Made by a program: the position numbers and the translations under genes
The notes under the pieces: model-generated
Told to the model about the DNA's origin: nothing
What the model saw: the letters and a program-made list of their open reading frames with translations, nothing else
The model's database searches: none
Assembly (NCBI RefSeq): GCF_026241755.1
Contig: NZ_JAPJDA010000010.1
Coordinates: 64,233 to 128,232 of the forward strand
DNA: 64,000 nucleotides
Reading direction: 5' to 3'
DNA from: Salinimicrobium profundisediminis
Lineage (GTDB): Bacteria > Bacteroidota > Bacteroidia > Flavobacteriales > Flavobacteriaceae
In this document: piece after piece, positions 8,847 through 18,909 of the stretch
How positions within the stretch are numbered: position 1 is the stretch's first letter
Layout: each line of letters begins with the position of its first letter

Positions 8847-10051
8847 ATTGCCTCACTTAATATTTCCAACGGATTGTCTTCATCCGCTTTGGTTTCCTGT
8901 TCTATTTGTTCCAGCTCCTCTTCCCGCTTGGCGCTTACACTCAACACCATCCCAAGGGCAAGGCAGGTCATCCAGATAGAAGAACCCCCGCTACTTATAA
9001 GCGGCAGGGTTTGCCCCGTCACTGGAAATAATTCTACGGCAACGGCCATATTGACCAGCGCCTGAAAAACTATGGGCAGGCCTACCCCTATTACCAGTAA
9101 TTTCCCAAATACCGTATTGGCTTTTGTAGCCACAATAATTATTCTAAAAAAGAGCAGCAAATAAGCAAACATGACCCCAATGCCCCCAATCAATCCCATT
9201 TCCTCAACAATAATGGCGTAAATAAAGTCTGAAGATGACTGCGGAAGAAAATTTCGTTGTACGCTTTTTCCTATCCCCTGTCCGGTCACTCCGCCGCTGG
9301 CAATAGCTATTTTGGCCCTTTCTATTTGATAATCGGCTTCAGTGACCTCATCATTAGTAAAACTTTCCACCCGGCTTATCCAGGTATCTACCCGGTTGGG
9401 GAACAGCCCGGGAAAAGCCTTGGCAGTTAAAATAAAGATACCCAGCATAACAACCCCCACGCCTATGATGCCCAAAAGGTACTTCCACGGATACCCTCCA
9501 ATAAAGGTGACCAGCAGCACCATGAGAAATAGTATAGCGGTTGTGGAAAAGTTGGCGGGCAAAATGAGCCCCATCACCACAGCCACGGGCAACCAAAGCG
9601 GAAGAATGGTCTGCTTGAAAGTATATGTCTTATCCTTGACTCTTGCCATATACTTGGCCACGTAGGTCAACAATACTACCGAGGCCAGCGTAGAAGGCTG
9701 AAAGGTCTTATTAAGAATAGGAATATTGATCCACCGGCTGGCGTTGGCACCGTCTATTACCACTCCCTGTGATACTGTGAACAGTAACAAGAGAATCAAG
9801 AGCGGAAGCGTAATGATTGAGAGGCCTACAAAATAGTGGTAAGGCACTTTGTGCACAAAGAACATAATGACAAACCCAAGGAATAAATGGATAAAATGGC
9901 TCACCAGGTAAGGCAGCGTGCTGCCGTCACCGTAAAGGTAAGCTAGGTTGCTACTTGCACTGTACACCGGCAGAAACGAAAAAATCGCCAGCAGTGCAGC
10001 CGCAGCCCAGATAGTTTTATCTCCTTTTACCCTTGAAAAAAATCCTGTCAT
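8843..10051 (-). CDS. ftsW: SEDS glycan polymerase FtsW
   Basis: Septal peptidoglycan glycosyltransferase of the SEDS family, working with the transpeptidase FtsI. 402 residues with about ten hydrophobic spans. SEDS landmarks visible include an RxxxxxxxFT-type loop with [43 protein letters not shown], and the final [16 protein letters not shown]. It sits between murD and murG, the usual FtsW place, which favours FtsW over RodA. Confidence 0.95.
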   Translation of the reverse strand: MTGFFSRVKGDKTIWAAAALLAIFSFLPVYSASSNLAYLYGDGSTLPYLVSHFIHLFLGFVIMFFVHKVPYHYFVGLSIITLPLLILLLLFTVSQGVVIDGANASRWINIPILNKTFQPSTLASVVLLTYVAKYMARVKDKTYTFKQTILPLWLPVAVVMGLILPANFSTTAILFLMVLLVTFIGGYPWKYLLGIIGVGVVMLGIFILTAKAFPGLFPNRVDTWISRVESFTNDEVTEADYQIERAKIAIASGGVTGQGIGKSVQRNFLPQSSSDFIYAIIVEEMGLIGGIGVMFAYLLLFFRIIIVATKANTVFGKLLVIGVGLPIVFQALVNMAVAVELFPVTGQTLPLISSGGSSIWMTCLALGMVLSVSAKREEELEQIEQETKADEDNPLEILSEAI

Positions 10052-10076
10052 TATCCCCTTTTTGACACTTTAGTTT

Positions 10077-11438
10077 TTATAAATTCCTAACGGCTTCTTT
10101 AAATTGTCTTCCCCTGTCTTCATAGTTTTCAAATAGATCAAAACTTGCACAGGCCGGTGAAAGCAGTACCGCATCTCCTTTTTCTGCCAATTTGTATGCC
10201 TGCTGTACAGCATCTTCCATAGACCTGGTTTCCAGAATAGTGTCAACACAGTTCCCAAATGCATTAATTATGGGTTCGTTATTGATCCCCAGGCATACAA
10301 TAGCTTTAACTTTCTCATTGACCAAAGGCAACAGCTCGGCATATTCATTGCCTTTATCTACACCTCCAACAATCCAGATAGTTTCAGATTCCATACTCTC
10401 AAGCGCGTAGTAAGTAGCGTTTACGTTAGTAGCTTTAGAATCGTTAATATATTGTACACTATTTATTTTAAGCACTTTTTCAAGCCGGTGTTCTACCCCT
10501 TGAAAACTCTCCATGCTCTGTCTTATGGTCTCTTTTCTAATGCGTAGTAATTGCGCAACTGTTGCTGCTGCCATCGCATTCTTGGCATTATGTTTTCCCT
10601 CTATGGTTAATTTGGATGTTGACATGGTCATTTCTGAATTATCTGTACGAATAATAAGTTGTTCATCTTTAATAAAAGCTCCTTTTTCCAGTTCCTCCCG
10701 AAGGGAAAAAGGCAATTTTTGAGATAGTATCGGGTTTTCCTGGAGCCACTTCATGATCACAGGATCGTCTGCGTCATAGATGAAATAGTCTTTTTCTGTC
10801 TGATTCTTTACAATTCTGAATTTACTGGCTATGTACTGGTTAAAGTCATGCCGGTAACGGTCCAGATGATCTGGTGTTATATTGGTTAATACCGCTATGT
10901 GCGGTTTAAAATCTTCAATCCCGTCAAGCTGAAAGCTGCTTAGTTCAAGCACGTAGTGATCGGCATCGGTTTCGGCCACCTGTTTGGCAAAACTCTTCCC
11001 AACGTTACCTGCCATTCCTACATTAAGACCGCCATTCTTTAAAAGATGGTGGGTGAGTTTTGTAGTTGTGGTTTTGCCATTACTTCCTGTAATTCCCACC
11101 AAAACTGCGCTGGTATAGGTGTAGGCAAATTCAATTTCAGAAATTACGGGAATTCCTTTTCCTCTAAGCCGGCTGACGAGGGGGGCATCGTCAGGTATCC
11201 CCGGACTTTTCATTACTAAATGAGCTTCAAATATCTTTTCTTCGGAATGCTGCTCTTCTTCCCATTCAATCTCATGTTCGTCTAGCTGGGCTTTAAAGTT
11301 GTCTTTAATCTTCCCTTTATCTGAAACAAATATCTGGAAACCCTCCTTCTTGCCCAGGATTGCCGTACCCACACCGCTCTCGCCTGCGCCCAGAATGACC
11401 AGAAGATTTCGTTCTATGTTTTTAGCTCCTTTAGACAT
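10077..11438 (-). CDS. murD: UDP-MurNAc-L-alanine--D-glutamate ligase MurD
   Basis: Cytosolic ligase adding D-Glu to UDP-MurNAc-L-Ala. 453 residues with the three Mur-ligase domains: N-terminal Rossmann LGAGESGVG (17-25), ATP-binding GSNGKTTTT (118-126), and C-terminal NDSKATN. The start codon overlaps the mraY stop by one base (11438), so translation is probably coupled. A 25-base gap separates it from ftsW. Confidence 0.96.
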   Translation of the reverse strand: MSKGAKNIERNLLVILGAGESGVGTAILGKKEGFQIFVSDKGKIKDNFKAQLDEHEIEWEEEQHSEEKIFEAHLVMKSPGIPDDAPLVSRLRGKGIPVISEIEFAYTYTSAVLVGITGSNGKTTTTKLTHHLLKNGGLNVGMAGNVGKSFAKQVAETDADHYVLELSSFQLDGIEDFKPHIAVLTNITPDHLDRYRHDFNQYIASKFRIVKNQTEKDYFIYDADDPVIMKWLQENPILSQKLPFSLREELEKGAFIKDEQLIIRTDNSEMTMSTSKLTIEGKHNAKNAMAAATVAQLLRIRKETIRQSMESFQGVEHRLEKVLKINSVQYINDSKATNVNATYYALESMESETIWIVGGVDKGNEYAELLPLVNEKVKAIVCLGINNEPIINAFGNCVDTILETRSMEDAVQQAYKLAEKGDAVLLSPACASFDLFENYEDRGRQFKEAVRNL

Positions 11439-12679
11439 TATCTAATTTTTAGGGTTACAATGGTGACAATCGCCAGGAAGATCCCAATGATCCAGAACCT
11501 CACAACAATTTTACTTTCATGAAATCCGGCTTTTTGAAAGTGATGATGCAAAGGTGACATGAGGAAGATCCTCCTGCCTTCGCCGTACTTCTTTCGGGTA
11601 TATTTAAACCATCCCACCTGCATTACTACCGAGAGGTTTTCAATTAAAAACACCCCGCAAAGTATAGGAATAAGTAGTTCTTTTCTTGTGGCCAGGGCTA
11701 TAACTGCGATAATCCCTCCAATGGTCAAACTTCCCGTATCTCCCATAAAGACCTGGGCCGGAAAAGTATTATACCAAAGAAACCCTACCAATGCTCCTGC
11801 AAAAGCCGAAATATATATTGTCATTTCCCCTGTTCTGGGAATGTACATCACGTTAAGATAATCGGAAAAAATAATGTTCCCCGAAACCCATGCAAAAATT
11901 CCCAGGGCGAGAACAATAATGGCCGAAGTTCCTGCTGCAAGTCCGTCAATCCCATCAGTGAGATTGGCACCGTTTGATACGGCCGTTACAATGAAAATCA
12001 CAATTGGGATAAAGATCAACCAGGCGTATTTAGCGTATTCAGGATTAATCCAGGTAATTAGGCTGGCGTAATCAAACTCGTTGTTCTTTACGAACGGAAT
12101 AGTGGTCTTGGTCGATTTTTCTTCCACAGAAGTAGTGACAGGATTTTCAGCTGAAGAGATCAGTTCTACCGCCTCTGTATTTCCAGGCAACTGCGGATTT
12201 TCATTTATGGTAATATCGGGATGAAAGTAAATGGTCGCACCTACTATCACACCAAGCCCTACCTGGCCTACTACCTTAAATATACCTTTTAGCCCCGCTT
12301 TGTCTTTACGGAAGGTCTTTATATAATCATCCAGAAACCCAATGGTACCCATCCAGAGGGTAGTTACAATTAAAAGGATAACGTAAATATTGTCCAGCTT
12401 GGCCACCAGCAGCACAGGTATGAGCGTGGAAATAATGATGATGATCCCACCCATAGTTGGCGTACCGGCTTTCTGGCTTTGACCTGCCAGCCCAAGGTCC
12501 CTTACGCTCTCGCCTATCTGTTTCTTCTGAAGGAAATTGATGATCCTTTTTCCGTATATGGTCGATATCCCTAAAGACAGAATTATGGCCACAGCCGATC
12601 TAAAGGAGATATACTGGTAAAGTCTCTCCCCGGGAAAGGTATAGGCATCTTCAAGATATTCGAACAGATGATATAACAT
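11438..12679 (-). CDS. mraY: Phospho-MurNAc-pentapeptide translocase MraY
   Basis: Integral membrane enzyme making lipid I from UDP-MurNAc-pentapeptide and undecaprenyl phosphate. 413 residues with about ten spans. Family motifs include GTPTMGG, the Asp-rich loop [19 protein letters not shown], and the C-terminal MSPLHHHFQ. It is ~50 residues longer than E. coli MraY; the extra length is a polar loop of about 55 residues after the fourth span, rich in E, T and N, probably periplasmic. No murF lies next to it, as is common in Bacteroidetes. Confidence 0.96.
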   Translation of the reverse strand: MLYHLFEYLEDAYTFPGERLYQYISFRSAVAIILSLGISTIYGKRIINFLQKKQIGESVRDLGLAGQSQKAGTPTMGGIIIIISTLIPVLLVAKLDNIYVILLIVTTLWMGTIGFLDDYIKTFRKDKAGLKGIFKVVGQVGLGVIVGATIYFHPDITINENPQLPGNTEAVELISSAENPVTTSVEEKSTKTTIPFVKNNEFDYASLITWINPEYAKYAWLIFIPIVIFIVTAVSNGANLTDGIDGLAAGTSAIIVLALGIFAWVSGNIIFSDYLNVMYIPRTGEMTIYISAFAGALVGFLWYNTFPAQVFMGDTGSLTIGGIIAVIALATRKELLIPILCGVFLIENLSVVMQVGWFKYTRKKYGEGRRIFLMSPLHHHFQKAGFHESKIVVRFWIIGIFLAIVTIVTLKIR

Positions 12680-12706
12680 ATTCTTTTGCTTCTTCTCCTG
12701 GAGAAA

Positions 12707-14170
12707 TTATTTTTTTAACTCGTTTAAATATTCACTTACAATCTTGAAATCATCAAAATCTTTCCTCACGCCATTGATCTCCTGGTAGGTTTCATGACCC
12801 TTCCCGGCAATTAAAATGATGTCATTCCTGTTTGCCAGCTGGCAAGCTGTCTTTATGGCCTGTAACCTGTTGGTGACAGACATTACTTTTTTAAAGTGCT
12901 GCGGCTCTACTCCTGCCTCCACTTCTTCGATAATCTTATCAGGGTCTTCGGTACGCGGATTGTCGCTCGTAAAAACCACTTTCGTACTCAATGCCGAGGC
13001 AATATGCCCCATTTTTGGCCTTTTTGAGCGGTCACGATCTCCGCCGCAGCCCACAACAGTAATCAATTCTTCATTTTTTGTCCTGATGCTGTTAATGGTG
13101 TCAAGCACATTCTGCAAGGCATCGGGCGTATGAGCGTAATCTACAATAGCAGTGATCTTCCCTTCGGAAATATGATACTGAAAACGACCGCTAACTGCAT
13201 TGAGCTCACTGATGTACTTCAGGCTTTCGAGGGTGGTTAATCCAAGTAATTCTGAAGCTGCGTAAATAGCAAGAATATTATAGGCATTGAAGTTTCCAAT
13301 CAATTTGGTCCAAACCTCCTGCTCATTGATCTTCAGCAGCATTCCGCCGAAACCATTTTCAAGGATTTGAGCCTTATAATCGGCCACAGACTTTAGGGCA
13401 TAAGTATATTTCTTCGCTTTTGTATTCTGAAGCATCACCCTTCCATTCTTATCATCTCCATTGGTCAAAGCAAAGGCTGAAGCAGGAAGCTGGTCAAAAA
13501 AGGCCTTTTTGACATCCCTGTATTCGGCAAAAGTCTTGTGGTAATCGAGATGCTCGTGGGTGAGGTTTGTAAAAATCCCACCGGCAAACTTCAAACCGGT
13601 AGTACGGTGTTGTGCGATGCCATGAGAACTTACTTCCATAAAACAGAACTCCACACCGGCCTCATTCATCTTTTGCAGATATGAATTGATGGTTAGGGAA
13701 TCTGGGGTAGTATGGGTAGCAGGAAATTTCTCTTCTCCCACCATGACATTTACTGTAGAAAGCAATCCAACTTTGAACCCTGCTTTTGTGAACAATTGGT
13801 ACAGGAGAGAAGCAACAGTAGTCTTTCCGTTAGTACCGGTAACCCCCACAAGCTTCAGGTTTTCTGATGGATTCCCGTAGAAATTATCGGCCATAAACGC
13901 AAGGGCTTCCTGAGAATTCTTAACCTTCACATAAGTAATCCCGTTGATCACGTTCTCTGGCATTTCTTCACAAATCACAGCCAGCGCTCCTTGCTCTACT
14001 GCTTTCTCTACATAGGCATGTCCATCGGTTTGCGTTCCGCGTATTGCCACAAAAACATCATTGAAACCCACTTTTCGGGAATCAAAATGAATGTCGTTTA
14101 CAGCAATGTTGGTGTTCCCAACCACTGCCTCAAGAGAAACCCTGTATAATATGTCTTTTAAATAAATCAA
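12707..14170 (-). CDS. murE: UDP-MurNAc-tripeptide synthetase MurE
   Basis: Adds the third amino acid of the stem peptide. 487 residues; ATP-binding motif TGTNGKTT at 111-118. The specificity motif DNPR at 403-406, followed by TEDP, is the form found in enzymes that add meso-diaminopimelate rather than lysine, so the cell wall is predicted to be mDAP-type. The start overlaps the ftsI stop by 4 bases. Confidence 0.97.
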   Translation of the reverse strand: MIYLKDILYRVSLEAVVGNTNIAVNDIHFDSRKVGFNDVFVAIRGTQTDGHAYVEKAVEQGALAVICEEMPENVINGITYVKVKNSQEALAFMADNFYGNPSENLKLVGVTGTNGKTTVASLLYQLFTKAGFKVGLLSTVNVMVGEEKFPATHTTPDSLTINSYLQKMNEAGVEFCFMEVSSHGIAQHRTTGLKFAGGIFTNLTHEHLDYHKTFAEYRDVKKAFFDQLPASAFALTNGDDKNGRVMLQNTKAKKYTYALKSVADYKAQILENGFGGMLLKINEQEVWTKLIGNFNAYNILAIYAASELLGLTTLESLKYISELNAVSGRFQYHISEGKITAIVDYAHTPDALQNVLDTINSIRTKNEELITVVGCGGDRDRSKRPKMGHIASALSTKVVFTSDNPRTEDPDKIIEEVEAGVEPQHFKKVMSVTNRLQAIKTACQLANRNDIILIAGKGHETYQEINGVRKDFDDFKIVSEYLNELKK

Positions 14171-16173
14171 CTCAATTTTAATTTTATGGTGAGGCCTTCA
14201 GCAATGCTTGTTCCGGGTTTAACCGATTGCTGACTCACCTCTCCGTTTCCGGATAATTCAAATTTCACCCCCAGGTTCTCCAAAAGAGAAACCGCATCCA
14301 TGGCGGGCATTCCTCTTAGATCGGGCATTACTTTCCCCGAGTTCCTGGCGGTGGCAAAATACTTTTCGTAATTCTTCTCAATAGCAGGATCAACCACCTC
14401 CAGCGTTTCAAACTCATCGAGCACGGGCGTATCAGTAAAGATCTTTTGGGCAATCCTTTTAAAAACAGGTCCGCTAACATCGGCTCCGTAGTACCCGGTT
14501 TTATTGTTAGGCTTATGAATCACCACAATGCACGAATACTTCGGATTTTCTACCGGAAAGAACCCGACAAATGATGAAATATACTGCGGATCTTGCGCCC
14601 AGCCTTCTTTCCAGTACTCTGTTTGTGCAGTTCCCGTTTTACCTGCCATAGAAAAATTAGGATCGTAAAGACTCTTTCCGGTACCTCTTTCCACCACATT
14701 TTTAAGCAAATCGGTTACTTTAGCCACTGTTTCGGGGCTGCATATTTGAGGGTCTATCACCTTCTTCTCAAACTTCTCAATGGTTTTATCCCACTCCTTT
14801 ACTTCTTTAATAAAGCGTGGCTTCACCATTTCACCACCGTTAGCTATGGCATTGTAAAAAGTGAGGGTTTGTAGTGGGGTGATTTGTATACTTCCATATC
14901 CATAAGCCATCCATGGCAGGGATAAACCACTCCAGGTCTTGTCTCCGGGTGTAGGGATATAAGGGGTACCTTCACCTTTAATTGCAAGGCCAAGACCTTC
15001 ATCAAGATGCATTGCTTTTAGTTTGTCTACAAACTTCCCGGGCTGGTCTTTATAATTTTCATAAATAAGTTTCACGATCCCCACATTAGAAGAAACCTCA
15101 AAGGCCTTCCCTGCCGAAATTTTCCCGTAACCCCCGTGTTTGGAATCACGTACTCTTCTTCGGTAAATAATCATCTGCCCCTTCTCTGTATCTACCACGG
15201 TGCTGGTATCAATCACCTTATCTTCCAAAGCCACGATCATAGACATCAGCTTAAAGGTAGAGCCTGGCTCATGAGCTTCCCCTACTGCGTAGTTCAGCTT
15301 CTCAAAATAACTGCCTTTGGAAGTACGCCCCAGGTTTGAAATAGCTTTGATCTCGCCGGTTTCGGTTTCCATTACCACTACAGAACCATGATCGGCTTCA
15401 TATTTTTCGAGCTGCTTCAGTAAAGCGTGATGAGCGATATCCTGAATTTTAACATCTATGGTAGAAATAAGGTCATAACCATCTTTTGGTTCCACTTCAT
15501 TATTGTCGCTTATAGGCTTCCACTGGCCTTTTGCGATACGCTGCTTAAGGCGTCTGCCTTCCTTACCTCTAAGGTAGGGTCCAAAAGCACCTTCAAGACC
15601 TACACGAGTGTAGTACCCGCTGTCGTCCTGCCGTTCATAGCCCACAGTACGTTCGGCCATTTTCCCTAAAGGATGCTCCCGCACTGTTCTCTGTTCCACA
15701 ATAATTCCTCCCCGGTTTGAACCCAGTTTAAACATGGGGAAATTCTTTACCTTAATATATTCTGAATACCCAAGGTTGCGTGCAATAAGCAAATACCGGT
15801 GTTTATTAGCCCTTGCCGAACGCAGTTTTCTCGCCCAGCGCGAAGAAGATTCCCCAAACATTTTAGCTAATTCTTCGGCCAGGGGACCTACATTCTCCTG
15901 AAAGTTCTTATCTGAAACAGTAACCGCATCAAACCTAATGTCGTACTTGGGAATAGACGTAGCCAGTAAATTGCCGTTTACATCATAGAGATTACCGCGG
16001 TTTGCAGGAATAACAAAATTCCGGTAAGTGCGCTGTTCGGCCATCTTCCGGTAATTATCCCCCTCAACGATTTGTATATTGAGAAGCTTAAATCCCACAG
16101 CAACAGCGAGCAGGAACATAAAACCTGCCACAACATAGATGCGGTAAAGTATGTGCTTCTCGGTAGTCGCCAT
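14167..16173 (-). CDS. ftsI: Septal peptidoglycan transpeptidase FtsI (PBP3) with PASTA domain
   Basis: Class B penicillin-binding protein cross-linking septal peptidoglycan, partner of FtsW. 668 residues: one membrane span near residues 10-30, a PBP dimerisation domain, then the transpeptidase domain with nucleophile motif S305-T-F-K308, S-S-N (in VSSNVGI) and K-T-G-T. The C-terminal ~60 residues (MPDLRGMPAMDAVSLLENLG...) form one PASTA domain, an SpoVD-like feature usual in Bacteroidetes. The start shares one base with the ftsL stop. Confidence 0.96.
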   Translation of the reverse strand: MATTEKHILYRIYVVAGFMFLLAVAVGFKLLNIQIVEGDNYRKMAEQRTYRNFVIPANRGNLYDVNGNLLATSIPKYDIRFDAVTVSDKNFQENVGPLAEELAKMFGESSSRWARKLRSARANKHRYLLIARNLGYSEYIKVKNFPMFKLGSNRGGIIVEQRTVREHPLGKMAERTVGYERQDDSGYYTRVGLEGAFGPYLRGKEGRRLKQRIAKGQWKPISDNNEVEPKDGYDLISTIDVKIQDIAHHALLKQLEKYEADHGSVVVMETETGEIKAISNLGRTSKGSYFEKLNYAVGEAHEPGSTFKLMSMIVALEDKVIDTSTVVDTEKGQMIIYRRRVRDSKHGGYGKISAGKAFEVSSNVGIVKLIYENYKDQPGKFVDKLKAMHLDEGLGLAIKGEGTPYIPTPGDKTWSGLSLPWMAYGYGSIQITPLQTLTFYNAIANGGEMVKPRFIKEVKEWDKTIEKFEKKVIDPQICSPETVAKVTDLLKNVVERGTGKSLYDPNFSMAGKTGTAQTEYWKEGWAQDPQYISSFVGFFPVENPKYSCIVVIHKPNNKTGYYGADVSGPVFKRIAQKIFTDTPVLDEFETLEVVDPAIEKNYEKYFATARNSGKVMPDLRGMPAMDAVSLLENLGVKFELSGNGEVSQQSVKPGTSIAEGLTIKLKLS

Positions 16174-16490
16174 TACTCTTTTTCTTTAACTATAATCTTA
16201 GTAGGCGGCACATCGGAAGGTTTAATTCCCTTTTGCGCCATTCTCCCTGTAATTGTTGATTCCATTTTAAGCTTCATGAGGTTAGACCTGCCGTCAAGAA
16301 AAGCTGTTCTCAACTCCAGCACCTCATCATTAAGCCTAGCGATCTCGTGTACTTTTTGCTCTGCACTGTGAGAGCTGCCAATCATAAAAATGGCCAGCAC
16401 GGTACAAAAAAGTATAAAACGCCAATTATTAAAGGCGTCGTTACTAATAAGAAATTTCCCTTTCAGGATGTTATATAAGCTCTCTTTCAT
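16173..16490 (-). CDS. ftsL: FtsL-like cell division protein
   Basis: Small bitopic divisome protein. 105 residues: ~22 cytoplasmic residues, a membrane span (RFILFCTVLAIFMIG), then a helical stretch with heptad-like leucines (EIARLNDEVLELRTAFLDGRSNLMKLKMES) fitting the FtsL coiled coil. Sequence alone is weak; position between rsmH and ftsI decides. It overlaps rsmH by 4 bases and ftsI by one. Confidence 0.85.
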   Translation of the reverse strand: MKESLYNILKGKFLISNDAFNNWRFILFCTVLAIFMIGSSHSAEQKVHEIARLNDEVLELRTAFLDGRSNLMKLKMESTITGRMAQKGIKPSDVPPTKIIVKEKE

Positions 16491-17389
16491 TCCGCTATTC
16501 TTTCAGCTATTCTCAATCTTGCACTTCGCGCCCTGTTGTTCTCCTTAATTTCTTCGGAAGAAGGCACTATCATTTTTCCCACTTTTTGAAACGGAACTGA
16601 AATATTTCCGTAGAAATCTTTTTCCGGCTCCCCTTCAAACATGCCGCTTCTTATGTATCTTTTTACCAGCCTGTCTTCCAAAGAATGGTAACTTATAAGA
16701 CTCAACCTTCCTCCGGGATTCAGCAAAGTCTCTGTTTGAAGCAAAAATTCTTTAAGCACCTCTATCTCCTGGTTCACCTCTATCCTTATAGCCTGGTAAA
16801 CCTGGGCCAGCACTTTATGCTCGCGCCCCACAGGCAAAAAAGGATGCAATATCTCTTTCAATCTTTCACTGGTTACGATCTCCCCCTCCTTACGGGCAGA
16901 GATTATTGTACGGGCTATTTTTGGCGCACTTCTTAATTCTCCATAATTAAAGAGCACTGCCTGCAGCTCCTTTTCTTCATAGTTATTAACCACATCAAAG
17001 GCACTAAGCGTACTGTTCTGGTTCATTCTCATATCGAGATTTGACTCAAAGCGCGTAGAAAATCCGCGTTCGGCTACGTCAAACTGATGAGAGGAAACTC
17101 CAAAATCCCCCAGAATACCATCTACTTTCTTCACATTATAGAATCGCAGAAACCGCTTTATAAACCTGAAGTTCTCGTTGATAAGCGTAAATCTTTCGTC
17201 TTCAATCTTATTCGCCAAAGCATCCTGATCCTGATCAAAAGCAAAAAGCTTTCCCTGCGGACCCAATCTTTTAAGGATCTCGCGGGAATGTCCGCCGCCA
17301 CCAAAAGTAACGTCTACATAAACTCCCGAAGGCTGAATATTCAAACCATCTACACTCTCCTTAAGCAATACAGGATTATGATAAGCCAT
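16487..17389 (-). CDS. rsmH: 16S rRNA m4C1402 methyltransferase RsmH (MraW)
   Basis: SAM-dependent methyltransferase modifying N4 of C1402 in 16S rRNA. 300 residues. The start MAYHNPVLLKESVDGL and SAM-binding DVTFGGGGHSREIL (28-41) are classic, as are GILGDFGVSSHQFD and ISYHSLEDRLVKR near the C-terminus. It overlaps mraZ by 14 bases, typical for this pair. Confidence 0.97.
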   Translation of the reverse strand: MAYHNPVLLKESVDGLNIQPSGVYVDVTFGGGGHSREILKRLGPQGKLFAFDQDQDALANKIEDERFTLINENFRFIKRFLRFYNVKKVDGILGDFGVSSHQFDVAERGFSTRFESNLDMRMNQNSTLSAFDVVNNYEEKELQAVLFNYGELRSAPKIARTIISARKEGEIVTSERLKEILHPFLPVGREHKVLAQVYQAIRIEVNQEIEVLKEFLLQTETLLNPGGRLSLISYHSLEDRLVKRYIRSGMFEGEPEKDFYGNISVPFQKVGKMIVPSSEEIKENNRARSARLRIAERIAE

Positions 17390-17849
17390 TTCCTTCTACA
17401 CTTTTATTACCCATTACACGTTCGGCGAGTTCCGCAAATTCTTCAGGCGGCGTATCTATAGCCTTCTCATACTCGTCCTTATCCCAAATTTCTATAGTAT
17501 CAATTGGAGAAGTGATCACCACTTCTTTATTGATCCCCGCAATGCGAATAAGGTCTTTTGGAATGAGAAGCCGCCCGTTGGTATCCACTTCTACAATTTT
17601 AACACCTGCCGTAAATTTTCTTATAAAATCCATATTCTCTTTGACGAACCTGTTAAGCTTCCCTACCTCCTGCATTACCTCGGTCCAGCGTTGCATGGGA
17701 TAAAGCTCCAAACAGTTTCCAAAAAGGGAACGTTTAAGCACAAAACCGTCCTGAATGATAGGTACAAGCTGCTTTTTCATAGGCGCAGGGACCATCAAAC
17801 GGCCCTTCGCATCTACTTTGCATTCGTATGTACCAATGAGATTTACCAC
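17376..17849 (-). CDS. mraZ: Transcriptional regulator MraZ
   Basis: Ring-forming DNA-binding protein that controls the dcw operon. 157 residues with two AbrB/SpoVT-type halves, marked by D-A-K-G-R (13-17) and D-T-N-G-R (89-93). The start codon is GTG at 17847-17849, directly behind GGAGGA with no spacer. The N-terminus VNLIGTYECKVDAKGR matches the family's usual start. First gene of the operon; three MraZ boxes lie just upstream, so autorepression is likely. Confidence 0.95.
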   Translation of the reverse strand: MVNLIGTYECKVDAKGRLMVPAPMKKQLVPIIQDGFVLKRSLFGNCLELYPMQRWTEVMQEVGKLNRFVKENMDFIRKFTAGVKIVEVDTNGRLLIPKDLIRIAGINKEVVITSPIDTIEIWDKDEYEKAIDTPPEEFAELAERVMGNKSVEGNGLS

Positions 17850-17866
17850 TCCTCCAGTTTATGATT

Positions 17867-17874
17867 CAAATATA
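17867..17874 (-). promoter_or_regulatory. -7 box of the dcw operon promoter
   Basis: TATATTTG on the minus strand is a full match to the flavobacterial -7 consensus TAnnTTTG. It lies 17 bases before the mraZ start. The region where a -33 TTG would be expected is occupied by the MraZ boxes. Confidence 0.6.
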
Positions 17875-17883
17875 TTGAATTTT

Positions 17884-17910
17884 AAACCACATTTTACCAC
17901 TTTTTACCAC
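17884..17910 (-). promoter_or_regulatory. MraZ-box operator, three 10-bp direct repeats
   Basis: On the minus strand GTGGT cores recur at exactly 10-bp steps: GTGG at 17907-17910, 17897-17900 and 17887-17890, with A-rich spacers (GTGGTAAAAA, GTGGTAAAAT, GTGGTTTAAA). MraZ is known to bind TGG-type direct repeats with 5-bp spacers in front of mraZ; the geometry here fits. A further GTGGTAAA overlaps the mraZ start codon. The sites cover the predicted -33 region, so bound MraZ should repress. Confidence 0.75.
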
Positions 17911-18104
17911 ATTGTTGATAAATTTTCCCCTTCTGCCCACTTAAGCACCTGTTAAACCAACTACTTGAAGCAGTTTTAGTTGTATGAAGAATTTGTTAAA
18001 AAATTTTTGATTTTTTTTAGGGGTTAACCGGGAAAAATGTGAAAATTGGACCATTGAAAATTATGGCAGCTTCTGCAAAATCGATATACTTGTAGGGAAA
18101 TCAT

Positions 18105-18112
18105 TATATTTG
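18105..18112 (+). promoter_or_regulatory. -7 box upstream of the alpha/beta hydrolase
   Basis: TATATTTG, exact match to TAnnTTTG, 23 bases before the ATG at 18136. No well-spaced -33 TTG is visible (one TTG is only 12 bases away). Confidence 0.45.
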
Positions 18113-18135
18113 CGAAGCTAACAGCAAAGGCATCA

Positions 18136-18900
18136 ATGGAAAATAATCTAAGGGAAGAAGGAAAATTTAGTTATGTGGAGGAAGGTGAAGGAACACCAAT
18201 TATAATTCTCCACGGTTTAATGGGAGGGTTGAGCAACTTTGAAGGTGTCCTTGATTTTTTCCCGAAACAGGGATATAAAGTTATTCTGCTGAAGTTACCC
18301 CTGTACGAATTATCCCTCTTAAAGACGAGTGTTGCAACCTTTGCCAAGTACCTGAAGGAATTTATCGATCACAAGAATTATTCTCAAGTCGTTCTTTTGG
18401 GAAATTCCCTTGGCGGGCATATCGCATTACTTTGTACCAAACTTTATCCTGAATCTATAAAAGCACTGGTAATTACCGGGAGTTCTGGCCTCTACGAGAG
18501 CGCAATGGGCGAAAGCTACCCAAAAAGGGGAGATTACGAGTACATCAGGAAAAAAGCCGAAAATGTTTTTTACGATCCAAAAGTAGCAACAAAAGAAATT
18601 GTTGATGACGTTTTTGAAACGGTAAACGACCGTAATAAATTGATCAAAACCTTGGCCATTGCCAAGAGTGCCATTCGCCATAACATGTCTAAAGACCTTC
18701 CAAAAATGCAAACTCCAACCTGCATTATTTGGGGCCGCAATGACAATGTTACTCCTCCCGAAGTCGCTGAAGATTTTCATCGCCTGCTACCCGATTCAGA
18801 CCTTTACTGGATAGAAAAATGTGGCCATGCAGCCATGATGGAACATCCCGATGCCTTCAACGAGATCCTCTTTAGGTGGTTCACTACCCGAAAATACTAA
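18136..18900 (+). CDS. Alpha/beta hydrolase
   Basis: 254 residues, no signal peptide, so cytosolic. Alpha/beta-hydrolase landmarks: oxyanion region HGLMGG (26-31), nucleophile elbow G-N-S91-L-G-G, acid in WGRNDNVTPP and catalytic His in CGHAAMMEHP. The substrate cannot be told from sequence; the fold includes esterases and C-C hydrolases. It is followed after 9 bases by engB, so the two probably share a transcript, and is divergent from mraZ. Confidence 0.85.
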   Translation: MENNLREEGKFSYVEEGEGTPIIILHGLMGGLSNFEGVLDFFPKQGYKVILLKLPLYELSLLKTSVATFAKYLKEFIDHKNYSQVVLLGNSLGGHIALLCTKLYPESIKALVITGSSGLYESAMGESYPKRGDYEYIRKKAENVFYDPKVATKEIVDDVFETVNDRNKLIKTLAIAKSAIRHNMSKDLPKMQTPTCIIWGRNDNVTPPEVAEDFHRLLPDSDLYWIEKCGHAAMMEHPDAFNEILFRWFTTRKY

Positions 18901-18909
18901 AACTACCTT

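Noticed and set aside
9354-9596. 80-codon minus-strand frame inside ftsW
   Set aside because: Alternative frame of a well-conserved membrane protein gene.
10070-10264. Separate small gene at the 3' end of murD
   Set aside because: Out-of-frame overlap with the conserved C-terminus of MurD.
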